Below, piece after piece: positions 33,209-41,939 of a stretch of DNA of 64,000 bases; positions within the stretch are counted from its first letter, which is position 1, and each line of letters starts with the position of its first letter. Made by a program: the position numbers and the translations under genes. The notes beneath the pieces are model-generated. The model saw nothing but the letters and a program-made list of their open reading frames with translations. It made no database searches and was not told where the DNA came from. Source of the stretch: Gemmatimonadota bacterium (lineage in GTDB: Bacteria > Gemmatimonadota > Gemmatimonadetes > Longimicrobiales > Gaopeijiaceae); the NCBI GenBank assembly GCA_022826565.1, contig JAJDUP010000005.1, forward strand, positions 1 through 64,000, given 5' to 3'.

Positions 33209-34446
33209 TGACCGAAGCCGTCCATGTAGTCCGGGTTTTTCGAGAGGTCTTCGGGCCCGGGAAAGGCACCGGCAAGATCGGGTGCCCGCGCTACGAGATG
33301 CCCCGCGATCAGCCCCCCGTGCTCGCGTCCGTTTTCGATGAAGATCTTGTTGGCGTTGTACCCGGCCGCGATCACCCCGGCGATGTAGACGCCGCGAACA
33401 TTCGTCTCCATGGTTGCCGGGTCGTGGGCAGGAATCCCGGTCACGGGATCGGTAGCGACACCCAGTCCGTGCAGCAGCGCGCGGTCCGGCCGCCACCCCG
33501 TCATGGCCAGCACCCAGTCGCAGGCGACCTCGGTGGCGGCACCGGTGTCATCGCGCACGATGGTCGCCGTGCCCGGCCCCAGCCGCGCTACCCGCGACCT
33601 CCAGTGCATCGGGATCTCGCCGCTCGCGACCCGGTTGTCGATGTCGGGCCGCACCCACGGCTTCACGCCCCGGTCGAAGGCCTCCAGAAAGTGCACCATC
33701 CGCACCCGCACACCGTTCCGGTACAGCTCCAGCGCCGCCTCGACAGCCGAGTTGCCGCCGCCCACCACCGTCACGTCCTGGTCGAAGAACGGATAGGGCT
33801 CCTTGTAGTAGTGGATGACGCGCCCTTCCGGATCACCGCTCTCCAGGTCAAGCCGGTTCGGCTCACCGAAGCCGCCGGTGGCGATGACGACAGCGCGTGC
33901 AAGCAGCCGGCCCTCCTGTCCATCGCGGCTGCGCGTGTGCACGACGAAGCTGAATCGCCCCAATCCGCTCCGATCACGCCCCGATTTGTCGGCCATTTCG
34001 GCCCGATTCTGGCCGACAACGATCCTTCCGGCGTCGTTGTCGGCCAAATCCGCCTGTTTTTGGCCGACAAACTCTGGCACACACCCCTTGTCGGCCAAGT
34101 CTGGCTTATTCTGGCCGACAACCGCGGTCACCTCCTCATACTGTCGCACCTTGAGCGCATGGTGCGTTACCACGTGCCGATAGTACGCCAGCGCCTCCCG
34201 CCGCGTCGGCTTCGGCTCCGGAATCGTGAACGGCACCCCCCCGATCTCGAGCCGCTCGGCGGTGGAGAAGAACGTCATGTAGTACGGGTAGTGCGTCAGC
34301 GACTCGGTGATGCACCCCCGGTCGAGGACCACGTACGTCAGCCCAGCTTCCTGCACCGCCACCGCCGCGGCGAGCCCGCACGGCCCGGCCCCGACGATGA
34401 CGACGTCCAGCGGTTCTGCCTCTACGGCCGCATTCTTCTCGCACAT
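33205..34446 (-). CDS. ypdA: YpdA-type flavoprotein disulfide reductase with a repeat insertion
   Basis: A 413-residue protein. FAD-binding VVIVGAGPCGLAAAVAVQEA begins near residue 14, and the second dinucleotide (NADPH) site is VTVVGGGNSAVEAALEL. The C-terminal GVYIAGVIAAGYNANKIFIE is also typical. YpdA of Firmicutes reduces bacillithiol disulfide. No bacillithiol synthesis genes are in this window, so the thiol partner is uncertain. Residues ~109-159 contain three copies of a 17-residue repeat (VGQNKPDLADK, VGQKQADLADN, VGQNRAEMADK) that family members of about 330 residues would not be expected to have. Its stop overlaps the lipoprotein start. Confidence 0.85.
   Translation of the reverse strand: MCEKNAAVEAEPLDVVIVGAGPCGLAAAVAVQEAGLTYVVLDRGCITESLTHYPYYMTFFSTAERLEIGGVPFTIPEPKPTRREALAYYRHVVTHHALKVRQYEEVTAVVGQNKPDLADKGCVPEFVGQKQADLADNDAGRIVVGQNRAEMADKSGRDRSGLGRFSFVVHTRSRDGQEGRLLARAVVIATGGFGEPNRLDLESGDPEGRVIHYYKEPYPFFDQDVTVVGGGNSAVEAALELYRNGVRVRMVHFLEAFDRGVKPWVRPDIDNRVASGEIPMHWRSRVARLGPGTATIVRDDTGAATEVACDWVLAMTGWRPDRALLHGLGVATDPVTGIPAHDPATMETNVRGVYIAGVIAAGYNANKIFIENGREHGGLIAGHLVARAPDLAGAFPGPEDLSKNPDYMDGFGQ
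33986..34121. repeat. Three-copy 51-bp tandem repeat of 34-bp palindromes inside ypdA
   Basis: Three units at 33986-34019, 34037-34070 and 34088-34121 each have perfect 10-bp arms TTGTCGGCCA and TGGCCGACAA around a 14-base loop. The unit starts are exactly 51 bp apart, separated by 17-base spacers. All 60 arm bases are identical between copies, whereas loops and spacers differ freely. The period is 17 codons, so the reading frame is kept. I found no other copy of the full palindrome in the window. Confidence 0.9.
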
Positions 34447-34483
34447 CGCAGACGGGTTTCCGTGTCCGGTCTCGCGCCGCGCC

Positions 34484-36217
34484 TCAACTCACCGGCCGCC
34501 CACCCCGCAGCACCACCTCGCCGGGCAGCGCGTCGGTGAACTCGCCGTCGTCGATCGTGAGCACGCCGTTGACCATCACGTAGTCCACGCCTTCGCTGTA
34601 CAGGTCGGGCTCCAGCACGGTCGCGCGGTCCCGCAGCCGCTCGTAGTCGAAAACCACCACGTCGGCCTTGTATCCCTCGCGCAGCAGCCCCCGATCCTCC
34701 AGCCCGATGATCCGCGCCGGCAAGCCCGTCATCGAACGCACCGCGAAGGGCAGCGAAATCGCCTGCAGGTCCTTCACGTAGTGCGCGATCTTGCGCGTGA
34801 ACGCACCGAAATGCCGCGGATGCGCACCCGGCCGCGACCCGAACTCCGGCACGCCCGCGACCCCGCTCACACCCGCGTCCGAGGCCGTAGCCGTGTATTC
34901 CTGTTGGTAGTAGTTGACGACGTCCACATCGTGAATGCCGTATCCCCGGGTCCAGGCCCCGCCGATCACGTCCGGGTACCCGTTGAGGGCCATGTGGACC
35001 ACGACCTCCTGGAAGGTCACGCCCATCTCCATGGCCAGTTCGGTGAGCGTCTTCCCCACGAAGCCGGGATCGGGATAGTCCACGACCACCACCCGTTCCT
35101 CGCCGCCGTTGTGATCCACGATCCACGCGATGTCCCGCGCGATCCGCTCCCGCGTCTCGAGGTCGTTCCACCGCCGTGCAAGGTGCGCCTGCGCGTCGCT
35201 GAAGATCCCCGCGGCGTAATACACGGGGCTGTCGCGCCCGCCGCTGACGTCCACGCCGTCGGCGACCAGGCTCCACCGCGGGATCATCGGACGGGCGCCG
35301 CCGCCGAAGGTCTCGTACGGGTAGACGTCCAGGTAGATCTCCAGCCCCTCGGCCCGCGCAGCGTTCACCACCAGCGTGTCGTGGCCCGAGCGGCCGAAGC
35401 TTGAGCGCCCGCGCGCCTTGTGATGGCTCGCCACCACGCGGATCCCGGTCTCACGCGCGATGTTGATCGTCTCCGCCAGGCCCTGCAGCCCGTCCACCGG
35501 CCAGTCGTCCACGTTGCTGGGCAGCTGCCAGAGCGGCATGGTGGCCTCGCTGCGCTGGTGTGCCACGTAGAACCCGTCGTAGGGCGCCACCTCGGAAGCC
35601 AGCGCGATAATCTCCTCCGGGTCGCTGAAACGGGCGGGCCTGTACTCGATTCCCGCGCCGAGCCCCCATGCGCCGGCTTCCATCCCCTGCCGCACCAGCT
35701 GACGCATGCGCGCGACTTCGTCGGCCGTGGCAGGGCGTTCGTAGTCATCCCCCATCACCGCATTGCGCACGGTACTGTGGCCCACCATCGGCACGAAATT
35801 CATGGCGTGGCCCTGGTCCTGCAGCGCCGTGACCTCCGCGCTGAGCGGCCATCTGGCGTTGCGCCCGTCCGGTCCCCCGATCACCGTCGTGAGCCCCTGG
35901 CTGTTGAGGCTCTTGGCCCGGCGCGCCTCCGGGAACTGGGACATCATGGCCTGGTCGGAATGCGAGTGCAGGTCGATGAACCCGGGCGAGACGTACAGGC
36001 CGGTGGCGTCGATCACGCGGCGTGCGGTGGCGTCCGGCATGCGGCCGATGCGCACGATCTCGTCGCCGTCGATGGCGATGTCGGCGCGGAACCAGTCGTT
36101 GCCGGTGCCGTCCAGGACGCGGCCGCCCCGGATGATGATGTCGTAGTCCTGGGCCGCGACGGTCTGGGCCGCGAGCGCAAGCGCGAGGCCGGTGAAAAGA
36201 GCCCTTGCAGTGATCAT
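34484..36217 (-). CDS. Exported N-acyl-D-amino-acid deacylase (D-aminoacylase)
   Basis: A 577-residue protein with a signal peptide (LFTGLALALAAQTVAAQ). It has the amidohydrolase fold with YDIIIRGGRVLDGTGN, the metal motif GFIDLHSHSD (residues ~82-91), a VASHHKARG segment and the closing GVDYVMVNGVLTIDDGE. This is the D-aminoacylase/urease-like branch that frees D-amino acids from N-acylated forms; related enzymes act on N-acyl-D-Glu or D-Asp. Its ATG overlaps the stop of the upstream deacylase (ATGA at 36217-36214). The two should be made together outside the cytoplasm. Confidence 0.9.
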   Translation of the reverse strand: MITARALFTGLALALAAQTVAAQDYDIIIRGGRVLDGTGNDWFRADIAIDGDEIVRIGRMPDATARRVIDATGLYVSPGFIDLHSHSDQAMMSQFPEARRAKSLNSQGLTTVIGGPDGRNARWPLSAEVTALQDQGHAMNFVPMVGHSTVRNAVMGDDYERPATADEVARMRQLVRQGMEAGAWGLGAGIEYRPARFSDPEEIIALASEVAPYDGFYVAHQRSEATMPLWQLPSNVDDWPVDGLQGLAETINIARETGIRVVASHHKARGRSSFGRSGHDTLVVNAARAEGLEIYLDVYPYETFGGGARPMIPRWSLVADGVDVSGGRDSPVYYAAGIFSDAQAHLARRWNDLETRERIARDIAWIVDHNGGEERVVVVDYPDPGFVGKTLTELAMEMGVTFQEVVVHMALNGYPDVIGGAWTRGYGIHDVDVVNYYQQEYTATASDAGVSGVAGVPEFGSRPGAHPRHFGAFTRKIAHYVKDLQAISLPFAVRSMTGLPARIIGLEDRGLLREGYKADVVVFDYERLRDRATVLEPDLYSEGVDYVMVNGVLTIDDGEFTDALPGEVVLRGGRPVS

Positions 36218-37809
36218 TTTGCGCTCAGCCTTCCGATGATTGCGCGTCCGGGCATGGCTCCGGCGACGTTCTTCTCGTCCCGGACCACGAACTCGCCGTT
36301 GACCAGGACGTGGACCACGCCCTCCGAGTAGGACAGGTCGTCCTCGAAGGTCGCGGTATCGATGATTCTGTCGGCGTCGAAGACGGTGATGTCGGCGTCG
36401 GCGCCGGCCTGGAGGCGCCCCTTGCGCCTGGCCTGGTCGGTCATCCCCTCAAGCCGCTTCGCCGGCATGATGGTGATCTTCGCGAGTCCGTCCATGAGCG
36501 GCATCAGCCCTTCGTCCCGCACATAACGGCCCAGGAAGCGCGCGAAGGTGCCGGCGCTGCGCGGGTGCGCACCGGGTGCGTAAGGCATGCCGTCGGACGC
36601 GACCATCACGAAGTCGGTGGCGAGCGCGTGCCGGATCCACTCCTCCCGCATCATGTGGATGATGACGGTGCCGCCGCTCGCCCGATAGCTGTTGAAGGTC
36701 TCTTCCGTCAGCCGCTCGCCGGTGTCCTGCCACTGCAGGTCGCCGTAGCTGATCTGGAGCTTCTCCTGCCACCCGGGATCGAAGATCGCCGACCCGAGCC
36801 CGGTCGAAGCGCCCGTGTAGGGATAGACCTCGGTGGTGATGTCGAATCCGCGGCTCTGGGCGCCGCCGATCATTTCCAGGATCGGCTCGATATTCCACAG
36901 GCTGGAGCTGTTCGCGTGCACGATATGGAGTGACGCACCAGTCGCGACCGCGTTGGCGATCACCTCCTGCATGGCGCTGATAGCCATGTCGCGCACATGG
37001 GTGTAGATGGTCGTGTTCTCGTAGGCCGCGAACTTGAACACATCGAGGATCTCCTCGAGCGACGCGCCCGGGTAGTACTGGTGCGCCATCCCGATCCCCA
37101 GAGCGCCCTCCGAGAGCCCCTGGGCGAGTGCCGCCCACAGGGCTCCGAATTCGTCGGCCAGAACCGTCTCGTAGCGCGCGCCGCCGGCGATACGGTCCAG
37201 CTCGCGGAGACCAGCCTCGGGGTCGCTGTCAAGCATCGATTCGGCGCGCCGCAGGAGGTCGGCCCGGCCGAACATCGCCCAGGCCCGGTTTATCATGTGC
37301 GACACGGTGGCGCCGTAGTTCAGGATCGCGCCACTGCCGCGGTCGGTGAGGTAGGCCGTGAGGTCCCCCACCCCGCTCTCCATCTCCAGCGCTGTGGTCA
37401 CGCCGTCCCGCGCCTGGAACTCGTTGGCTCGGTTGGTCTGGCCGTGTGCGTGAAGGTCGATGAAGCCCGGCGCGACCACGAGGCCGGAGGCGTCCACCAC
37501 GACTTCGCCGTCGAGCGGCTCCTCCGAGACGGCCACGATGACCGAGCCGTTGATGCCGACGTTGCGCACCCCGTCCAGCCCCGTTTCGGGGTCCATGACG
37601 CGCCCGCCGCACAGCACGATGTCGTAGCGGTCCTGCGCGGTCGAGGGGGCCGGGCCGGCGAGGCCGCTGGCCAGCAGCGCGATGGCGCAAAGTGCGGGGA
37701 GCGCCCTCCCTCCCGGTGCCCGTCCGGATCGTCTGCTGGCGGGGGCCGTTCCGGCCGGAAGCCGACTGGTTGTGTTCCTGAATTCGTCCACCGGGTCATC
37801 CTCCATCAA
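36214..37809 (-). CDS. Exported N-acyl-D-amino-acid deacylase, upstream member of the pair
   Basis: 531 residues from the ATG at 37809. A basic, Arg-rich N-terminus precedes the hydrophobic ALPALCAIALLASGLAG signal, so the true start may be internal. Amidohydrolase motifs: YDIVLCGGRVMDPETG, GFIDLHAHGQTN, LHIVHANSS and SDGMPYAPGAHPRSAGTFARF. The last is the conserved active-site Asp region of this family. Sequence differs considerably from the downstream deacylase, suggesting a different substrate rather than a recent duplicate. It is divergent from the Phd/VapC module. Confidence 0.88.
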   Translation of the reverse strand: MMEDDPVDEFRNTTSRLPAGTAPASRRSGRAPGGRALPALCAIALLASGLAGPAPSTAQDRYDIVLCGGRVMDPETGLDGVRNVGINGSVIVAVSEEPLDGEVVVDASGLVVAPGFIDLHAHGQTNRANEFQARDGVTTALEMESGVGDLTAYLTDRGSGAILNYGATVSHMINRAWAMFGRADLLRRAESMLDSDPEAGLRELDRIAGGARYETVLADEFGALWAALAQGLSEGALGIGMAHQYYPGASLEEILDVFKFAAYENTTIYTHVRDMAISAMQEVIANAVATGASLHIVHANSSSLWNIEPILEMIGGAQSRGFDITTEVYPYTGASTGLGSAIFDPGWQEKLQISYGDLQWQDTGERLTEETFNSYRASGGTVIIHMMREEWIRHALATDFVMVASDGMPYAPGAHPRSAGTFARFLGRYVRDEGLMPLMDGLAKITIMPAKRLEGMTDQARRKGRLQAGADADITVFDADRIIDTATFEDDLSYSEGVVHVLVNGEFVVRDEKNVAGAMPGRAIIGRLSAK

Positions 37810-37864
37810 CGGGACGTTTGGGACCTAAAGAGGTATCTACAGGCGGATTCGACCGCAACCGCGA

Positions 37865-37893
37865 TTGCGCTGTGTGCGACTGGCCAGTATATT
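37865..37893 (+). promoter_or_regulatory. Putative promoter and operator of the Phd/VapC module
   Basis: TATATT at 37888-37893 is a good -10 box. TTGCGC at 37865-37870 is 17 bp upstream as a weak -35. A perfect 10-bp palindrome, ACTGGCCAGT (37879-37888), overlaps the spacer and the edge of the -10 box. That is where a Phd-type antitoxin would be expected to bind for autoregulation. Prediction from sequence only. Confidence 0.4.
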
Positions 37894-37931
37894 CGGCTAG
37901 CCCGATTGACTGGACAGCCAAGGAACCAGGA

Positions 37932-38201
37932 ATGCCCGATTGGAACCTGCAGGATGCCAAGAACCGGTTCAGCGCCGTTGTCAGGGAAGCGCTGGCGGGG
38001 TATCCGCAACATGTGACTCGGCGCGGAAAGCGCGCCGTGGTCGTGCTGGCCGAAGACGAGTACGATCGCCTGCGCCGGCTCGAAACCGCGACCGCCCCGT
38101 CGCTCGCCGACATGCTGCTGGCGCTGCCCCGCGACGACGGCGACTTCGAGCGGCTGGCCGTCGACCCGCGCCCGGTGGCTTTCGGCGCACCGGATTCCTG
38201 A
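37932..38201 (+). CDS. Phd/YefM-type antitoxin
   Basis: 89 residues from the ATG at 37932, which is preceded by AAGGAACCAGGA. The N-terminal half has the Phd fold (WNLQDAKNRFSAVVREAL, HVTRRGKRAVVVLAEDEYDRL). The C-terminal tail (ADMLLALPRDDGDFERL) matches antitoxins that bind PIN-domain toxins. Its TGA overlaps the VapC ATG (TGATG). It is expected to repress its own promoter and block the toxin. Confidence 0.88.
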   Translation: MPDWNLQDAKNRFSAVVREALAGYPQHVTRRGKRAVVVLAEDEYDRLRRLETATAPSLADMLLALPRDDGDFERLAVDPRPVAFGAPDS

Positions 38202-38659
38202 TGTACCTCATCGACACCGACATCCTCTCGGCCCTCCGAAAACGGCAGCGCGACCCCCGGATCGCCGACTGGATGTCGGCGCAGCGAACCGCGGACCTCT
38301 ACCTGAGCGTCGTCACGGTCGGAGAGATCGAGCGCGGCATCACGGCTCAACTCGACCGGGACCCGGCGTTCGCGGAGCGCCTCGGCACCTGGCTGGACGA
38401 TGTGCTCCGGGTGTACGCCGACCGGATCCTGCCCATCGACCTCCCCGTGGCCCGGCGCTGGGGGCGCCTGTCGCAGAGCCTCGGGCACAACAGCGCGGAC
38501 CTGCTCATCGCCGCCACCGCACTCGAGCACGGCCTCACCGTCGCGACCCGCAACGTTCGCCACTTCGAGCCCACGGGGGTGCCGGTGCTCGACCCCGTCG
38601 CCGCCGGCGATGCCCCCGCCGTCCCATCGAGCGGGCAATCTGTCCGATCCAGCCGTTGA
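38201..38659 (+). CDS. vapC: VapC-type PIN-domain toxin
   Basis: 152 residues. PIN-domain acidic residues are visible: D5 and D7 in MYLIDTDILSAL, the Glu in SVVTVGEIERG, and NSADLLIAATALEHG followed by TRNVRHF near the end. These form the metal site of an RNase that in known VapCs cuts tRNA or rRNA. The last ~20 residues (AVPSSGQSVRSSR) are a polar tail. The start overlaps the Phd stop, the expected arrangement for the pair. Confidence 0.9.
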   Translation: MYLIDTDILSALRKRQRDPRIADWMSAQRTADLYLSVVTVGEIERGITAQLDRDPAFAERLGTWLDDVLRVYADRILPIDLPVARRWGRLSQSLGHNSADLLIAATALEHGLTVATRNVRHFEPTGVPVLDPVAAGDAPAVPSSGQSVRSSR

Positions 38660-38691
38660 TCCGCCCCTGAACCGGGTGCATCCTTCAAGGC

Positions 38692-39009
38692 ATGAAGACA
38701 CCGGAAGCAGAGGCACGGCGCGCCCTCACCCGACTCCGCCGCGCCCTCGAAAAGGCCCGCCGCGAGGTCTGCGGTCTGCGCGAACTGCTCGACCAGTCCG
38801 AGGCCGACGGCTATCCGGGCGACGACTACGCCGAGATGGACGACCACCTGGCCGCGGTCGTCGAGGCGGTTCACCGTGAGCAGGCGCGCCAGCAGGCGAA
38901 GGTCCTGCGCGGCGGCGGCATCAGCGCGGGGGGCCTGGTCGGCTCGGGTTCGCTGCGGCGCAAGGGTCGGCTGAGCCGAAGCGCGGAGTCTTCGGGAGAC
39001 GGGACGTGA
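38692..39009 (+). CDS. Small coiled-coil hypothetical protein
   Basis: A 105-residue charged protein. The first half is predicted helical (EAEARRALTRLRRALEKARR) and continues through HLAAVVEAVHREQARQQAKV. The C-terminal part is Gly/Ser-rich and basic. No family is recognised. Its TGA overlaps the GTG start of the following D-aminoacylase (GTGA at 39006-39009), which supports a real gene in a shared transcript. Confidence 0.55.
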   Translation: MKTPEAEARRALTRLRRALEKARREVCGLRELLDQSEADGYPGDDYAEMDDHLAAVVEAVHREQARQQAKVLRGGGISAGGLVGSGSLRRKGRLSRSAESSGDGT

Positions 39010-40694
39010 GGCGTCGCGACTTCCTGGCGGGCGGCACGGCTGCCCTGGCCGGGCTGGCAGGCCTGAGCCGGCCTGCCGCGCCCCGGGGCGCGGCCACCCG
39101 CGGCCACGCATCACTGGTGATCCGCGGCGGCACCCTCTACGACGGCACGGGGGGCCCCCCGCGCAGCGGCGACCTGGCCATCGACGGCGACCGCATCACC
39201 GCCGTCGGCCGCGTCACCGATGCCGGCACCGTCGAAATCGACGCCCGCGGGATGGCGGTGGCGCCCGGCTTCATCGACATCCACTCCCACGCCGACCTGT
39301 CGCTGCTCGTCAACCCCCGGGCCGAGAGCCGCGTGCGGCAGGGTGTCACCCTGGAGGTGGTCGGCCAGGACGGCTCCTCGATCGGCCCGTGGAGCGACGG
39401 CGTTTTCGAGTTGACGCGTGACCGCTATCGGCGCGACTTCGGCGTGGAACTCGACTTCCGCGATGTCGGGGGCTTCCTGGACAGGATCGACCGGGAGCGG
39501 CCCGCGGTGAGCGTGGCGTCGATGATCGGTCACGGCAATATCCGCGGGCTCGTGGTTGGCGGCACGGACCGTCCCGCGACGGAGGCCGAGGTGGGGCGAA
39601 TGCGCGGGCTGGTGCGCGAGGGGCTCGCCGGCGGGGCGGTGGGGCTCTCGACGGGGCTCGAGTACACACCCGGCAGCTTCGCCTCCCGCGACGAACTGGT
39701 GGCGCTGGCGGGCGAACTGCGCGGCACGATCTACCCGTACGCGTCCCACATGCGCAACGAGGACGACCGCCTGCTGGCCGCGCTCGAGGAGGCGCTGCAC
39801 GTGGGCCGCGTGGCCGGGGTGACGGTCCAGGTCTCGCACCTCAAGGCGCAGGGAGAGGGCAACCACTGGAAGGCCGACGCGGCCCTCGCGGCGATCGAAG
39901 CCGCGCGGGGCGCGGGCGTCGACGTGCACTTCGACCGTTATCCCTACGTGGCGTACGCGACGGGCCTCTCGAACCTGTTCCCCGCTTCGGGGCGGGCCGG
40001 TGGCACGGCAAGGTTCCTGGCGCGGCTCGCCGATCCGGACACCGCCCCGGCGCTCGAGCGCGCCTGCCGCGACAAGATCGCGCTGCTGGGGTCGTGGGAC
40101 GCGGTCCAGATCAGCCGGATCGGCGGCCCCAACGCCTACGCGCGCGGGCGGCGGCTCGGTGAGCTGGCCGCCGAACGCGGCGAAGATCCCTACGAGCTCA
40201 CCGTGCGGCTGCTGCGCGAAGCGGGCGGCAGCGTCGGCATGATCGGCTTCGGCATGTCCGAGGACAACACCGAGCGCATGCTCTCCCACCCCCTCGGGAT
40301 GGTGTGCTCCGATGGCGGCGCCTACGCGCCCTACGGCCCCCTGTCACGCTCGTCTCCGCATCCTCGCGGCTACGGCAGCTTCCCCAGGGTGCTCGGCTAC
40401 TATGTCCGGGACCGGCGGGCCATGCCCCTGGAGGCCGCCGTGCACAAGATGTCGGGGCTCCCGGCCGCGAAGCTCGGCCTCGGCGGCCGCGGCGTGCTCA
40501 GGGCCGGCGCCGTGGCCGATGTCGTCGTCTTCGATCCCGACACCGTTCGCGACCGGGCCGACTTCGACAACCCGCACCAGTATCCCGACGGCATTCCGCA
40601 CGTCATCGTCTCGGGGGTGCACACGATCCGCGACGGCGAGCAGACGGGCCAGATGGGTGGCCGGGCGGTGCGGGGCGGCGGTCCGGCGCGCTAG
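39006..40694 (+). CDS. Tat-exported D-aminoacylase
   Basis: 562 residues from a GTG at 39006, chosen because it overlaps the previous stop and yields a twin-arginine signal (MRRRDFLAGGTAALAGLAGL). Motifs: LVIRGGTLYDGTGG, GFIDIHSHADLSLL (metal site), MIGHGNIRG, SHMRNEDDRLL, QVSHLKAQG and SDGGAYAPYGP. These follow the classic D-aminoacylase order including the conserved His residues. It is the third exported D-amino-acid deacylase of the window and more typical of the family than the pair at 34484-37809. A LuxE/LuxC pair follows 87 bp downstream. Confidence 0.92.
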   Translation: MRRRDFLAGGTAALAGLAGLSRPAAPRGAATRGHASLVIRGGTLYDGTGGPPRSGDLAIDGDRITAVGRVTDAGTVEIDARGMAVAPGFIDIHSHADLSLLVNPRAESRVRQGVTLEVVGQDGSSIGPWSDGVFELTRDRYRRDFGVELDFRDVGGFLDRIDRERPAVSVASMIGHGNIRGLVVGGTDRPATEAEVGRMRGLVREGLAGGAVGLSTGLEYTPGSFASRDELVALAGELRGTIYPYASHMRNEDDRLLAALEEALHVGRVAGVTVQVSHLKAQGEGNHWKADAALAAIEAARGAGVDVHFDRYPYVAYATGLSNLFPASGRAGGTARFLARLADPDTAPALERACRDKIALLGSWDAVQISRIGGPNAYARGRRLGELAAERGEDPYELTVRLLREAGGSVGMIGFGMSEDNTERMLSHPLGMVCSDGGAYAPYGPLSRSSPHPRGYGSFPRVLGYYVRDRRAMPLEAAVHKMSGLPAAKLGLGGRGVLRAGAVADVVVFDPDTVRDRADFDNPHQYPDGIPHVIVSGVHTIRDGEQTGQMGGRAVRGGGPAR

Positions 40695-40781
40695 GCGGCT
40701 CGTGAACAGGACCTTCCCGGCCTTCGAGCGTCGATGCACCCGCATTGGTCGCTTCGCCTAGTGGCGCGGGAGTCCGGGACC

Positions 40782-41939
40782 ATGGCCGACCAGAGCACTC
40801 TGCCGCCCGAATGCGCGGAGCTCATCGAGGAGCTTGCCGGCCTGTTCCGCGACTCCGAAGACATCTTCGGGTGCGACGACATGTTCGACTACATGGCGCG
40901 CCGCGTGCACGCCGTTCAGCGTGCCACGAACCCGGTGCTGCGCCGCTTCTGGGACGCGGCCGGCGGATCCGAGCCCGGAGCCTGGCACGAGATCCCGCCG
41001 GTGCCAGTGGCCGCTCTCAGGGACGTGCCCATCGCATCGGGCCCGGCCGAGGTCGTCTTTCGCACCAGCGGCACCACCGGCGGGGCGGCACGGCGCGGCG
41101 AGCATCATGTCGCGAGCGTCGACCTGTACCGCGCGGCGGCCCGCGCCAACTATCGGCGCCATCTCTTCGGGGAGGATGGCGCTGCTGCGCGGACCCCGAG
41201 CGCCGCCGCAAGCGACGTCACCCTTGTGTCCCTCATCCCACACCCAACGGCCGCACCGGATTCATCGCTGTCGGCCATGGCCGGGTTCATCGCGGGTGAA
41301 CCCGAGGTTGCCCACGCCACCTGGGTTTTCCATCCCCGGCAGGGAGTCGACGCGGGCGCCTTCGAGCGCGCGGCGCGCGCGGCCTCGCCCCCGGTCCTCC
41401 TGCTCACGACCGCCTTCGCGCTCGTTCAGTTGCTCGACGCGCTGGGCGATGCTGCCCTGGCACTCCCCCGCGGTTCCCGCCTCATGGAGACAGGCGGCTT
41501 CAAGGGCCGCGTCGCCGCTGTGGACCGCGCGGTGCTCTACCGGCGCGTACGCGATGCGCTGGCCGTCCCCGAATCGCACATCATTAACGAGTACGGCATG
41601 ACCGAGATGCTCTCACAGGCCTACGACGGCGCTGCCGGCCATGCCGGCCCCGCCTCGAGCCGCGTGCACCGGTTTCCGCCGTGGGTGCGAACTCGCGCGC
41701 TCGACCCGCTGGACCTGGCGCCGCTGCCGCCCGGCGATGTCGGCCTGCTCGCGCACTTCGACCTCGCGAACGCCGCGTCCGTCTGCCACCTGCTGACCGA
41801 GGATCTGGGTGCCGTCACGGAGGATGGCGGGGTGCGCCTGGCCGGGCGCGCACCCGGATCCGACCTGCGCGGCTGTTCGCTCACGGCGGAGTCCTTCCTG
41901 AGGGCCACGCGCGGCCGCGGCCCAGGATCACGCCCGTGA
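40782..41939 (+). CDS. LuxE-type acyl-protein synthetase
   Basis: 385 residues from the ATG at 40782; an upstream in-frame ATG at 40734 lacks support. The adenylate-forming P-loop is FRTSGTTGG, followed by SLIPHPTAAPDSSLS, METGGFKGR and NEYGMTEMLSQAYDG. This matches the LuxE family, which activates a fatty acid with ATP and passes it as a thioester to the reductase. The stop overlaps the GTG of the LuxC-type gene (GTGA), so the two subunits are coupled. No luciferase (luxAB) is present, so the aldehyde must serve another purpose. Confidence 0.85.
   Translation: MADQSTLPPECAELIEELAGLFRDSEDIFGCDDMFDYMARRVHAVQRATNPVLRRFWDAAGGSEPGAWHEIPPVPVAALRDVPIASGPAEVVFRTSGTTGGAARRGEHHVASVDLYRAAARANYRRHLFGEDGAAARTPSAAASDVTLVSLIPHPTAAPDSSLSAMAGFIAGEPEVAHATWVFHPRQGVDAGAFERAARAASPPVLLLTTAFALVQLLDALGDAALALPRGSRLMETGGFKGRVAAVDRAVLYRRVRDALAVPESHIINEYGMTEMLSQAYDGAAGHAGPASSRVHRFPPWVRTRALDPLDLAPLPPGDVGLLAHFDLANAASVCHLLTEDLGAVTEDGGVRLAGRAPGSDLRGCSLTAESFLRATRGRGPGSRP

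Noticed and set aside
33986..34121. CRISPR-like array
   Set aside because: Only three units; the conserved parts are inverted arms rather than direct repeats with unique spacers, the whole array is in frame within a flavoprotein gene, and no cas genes are present.
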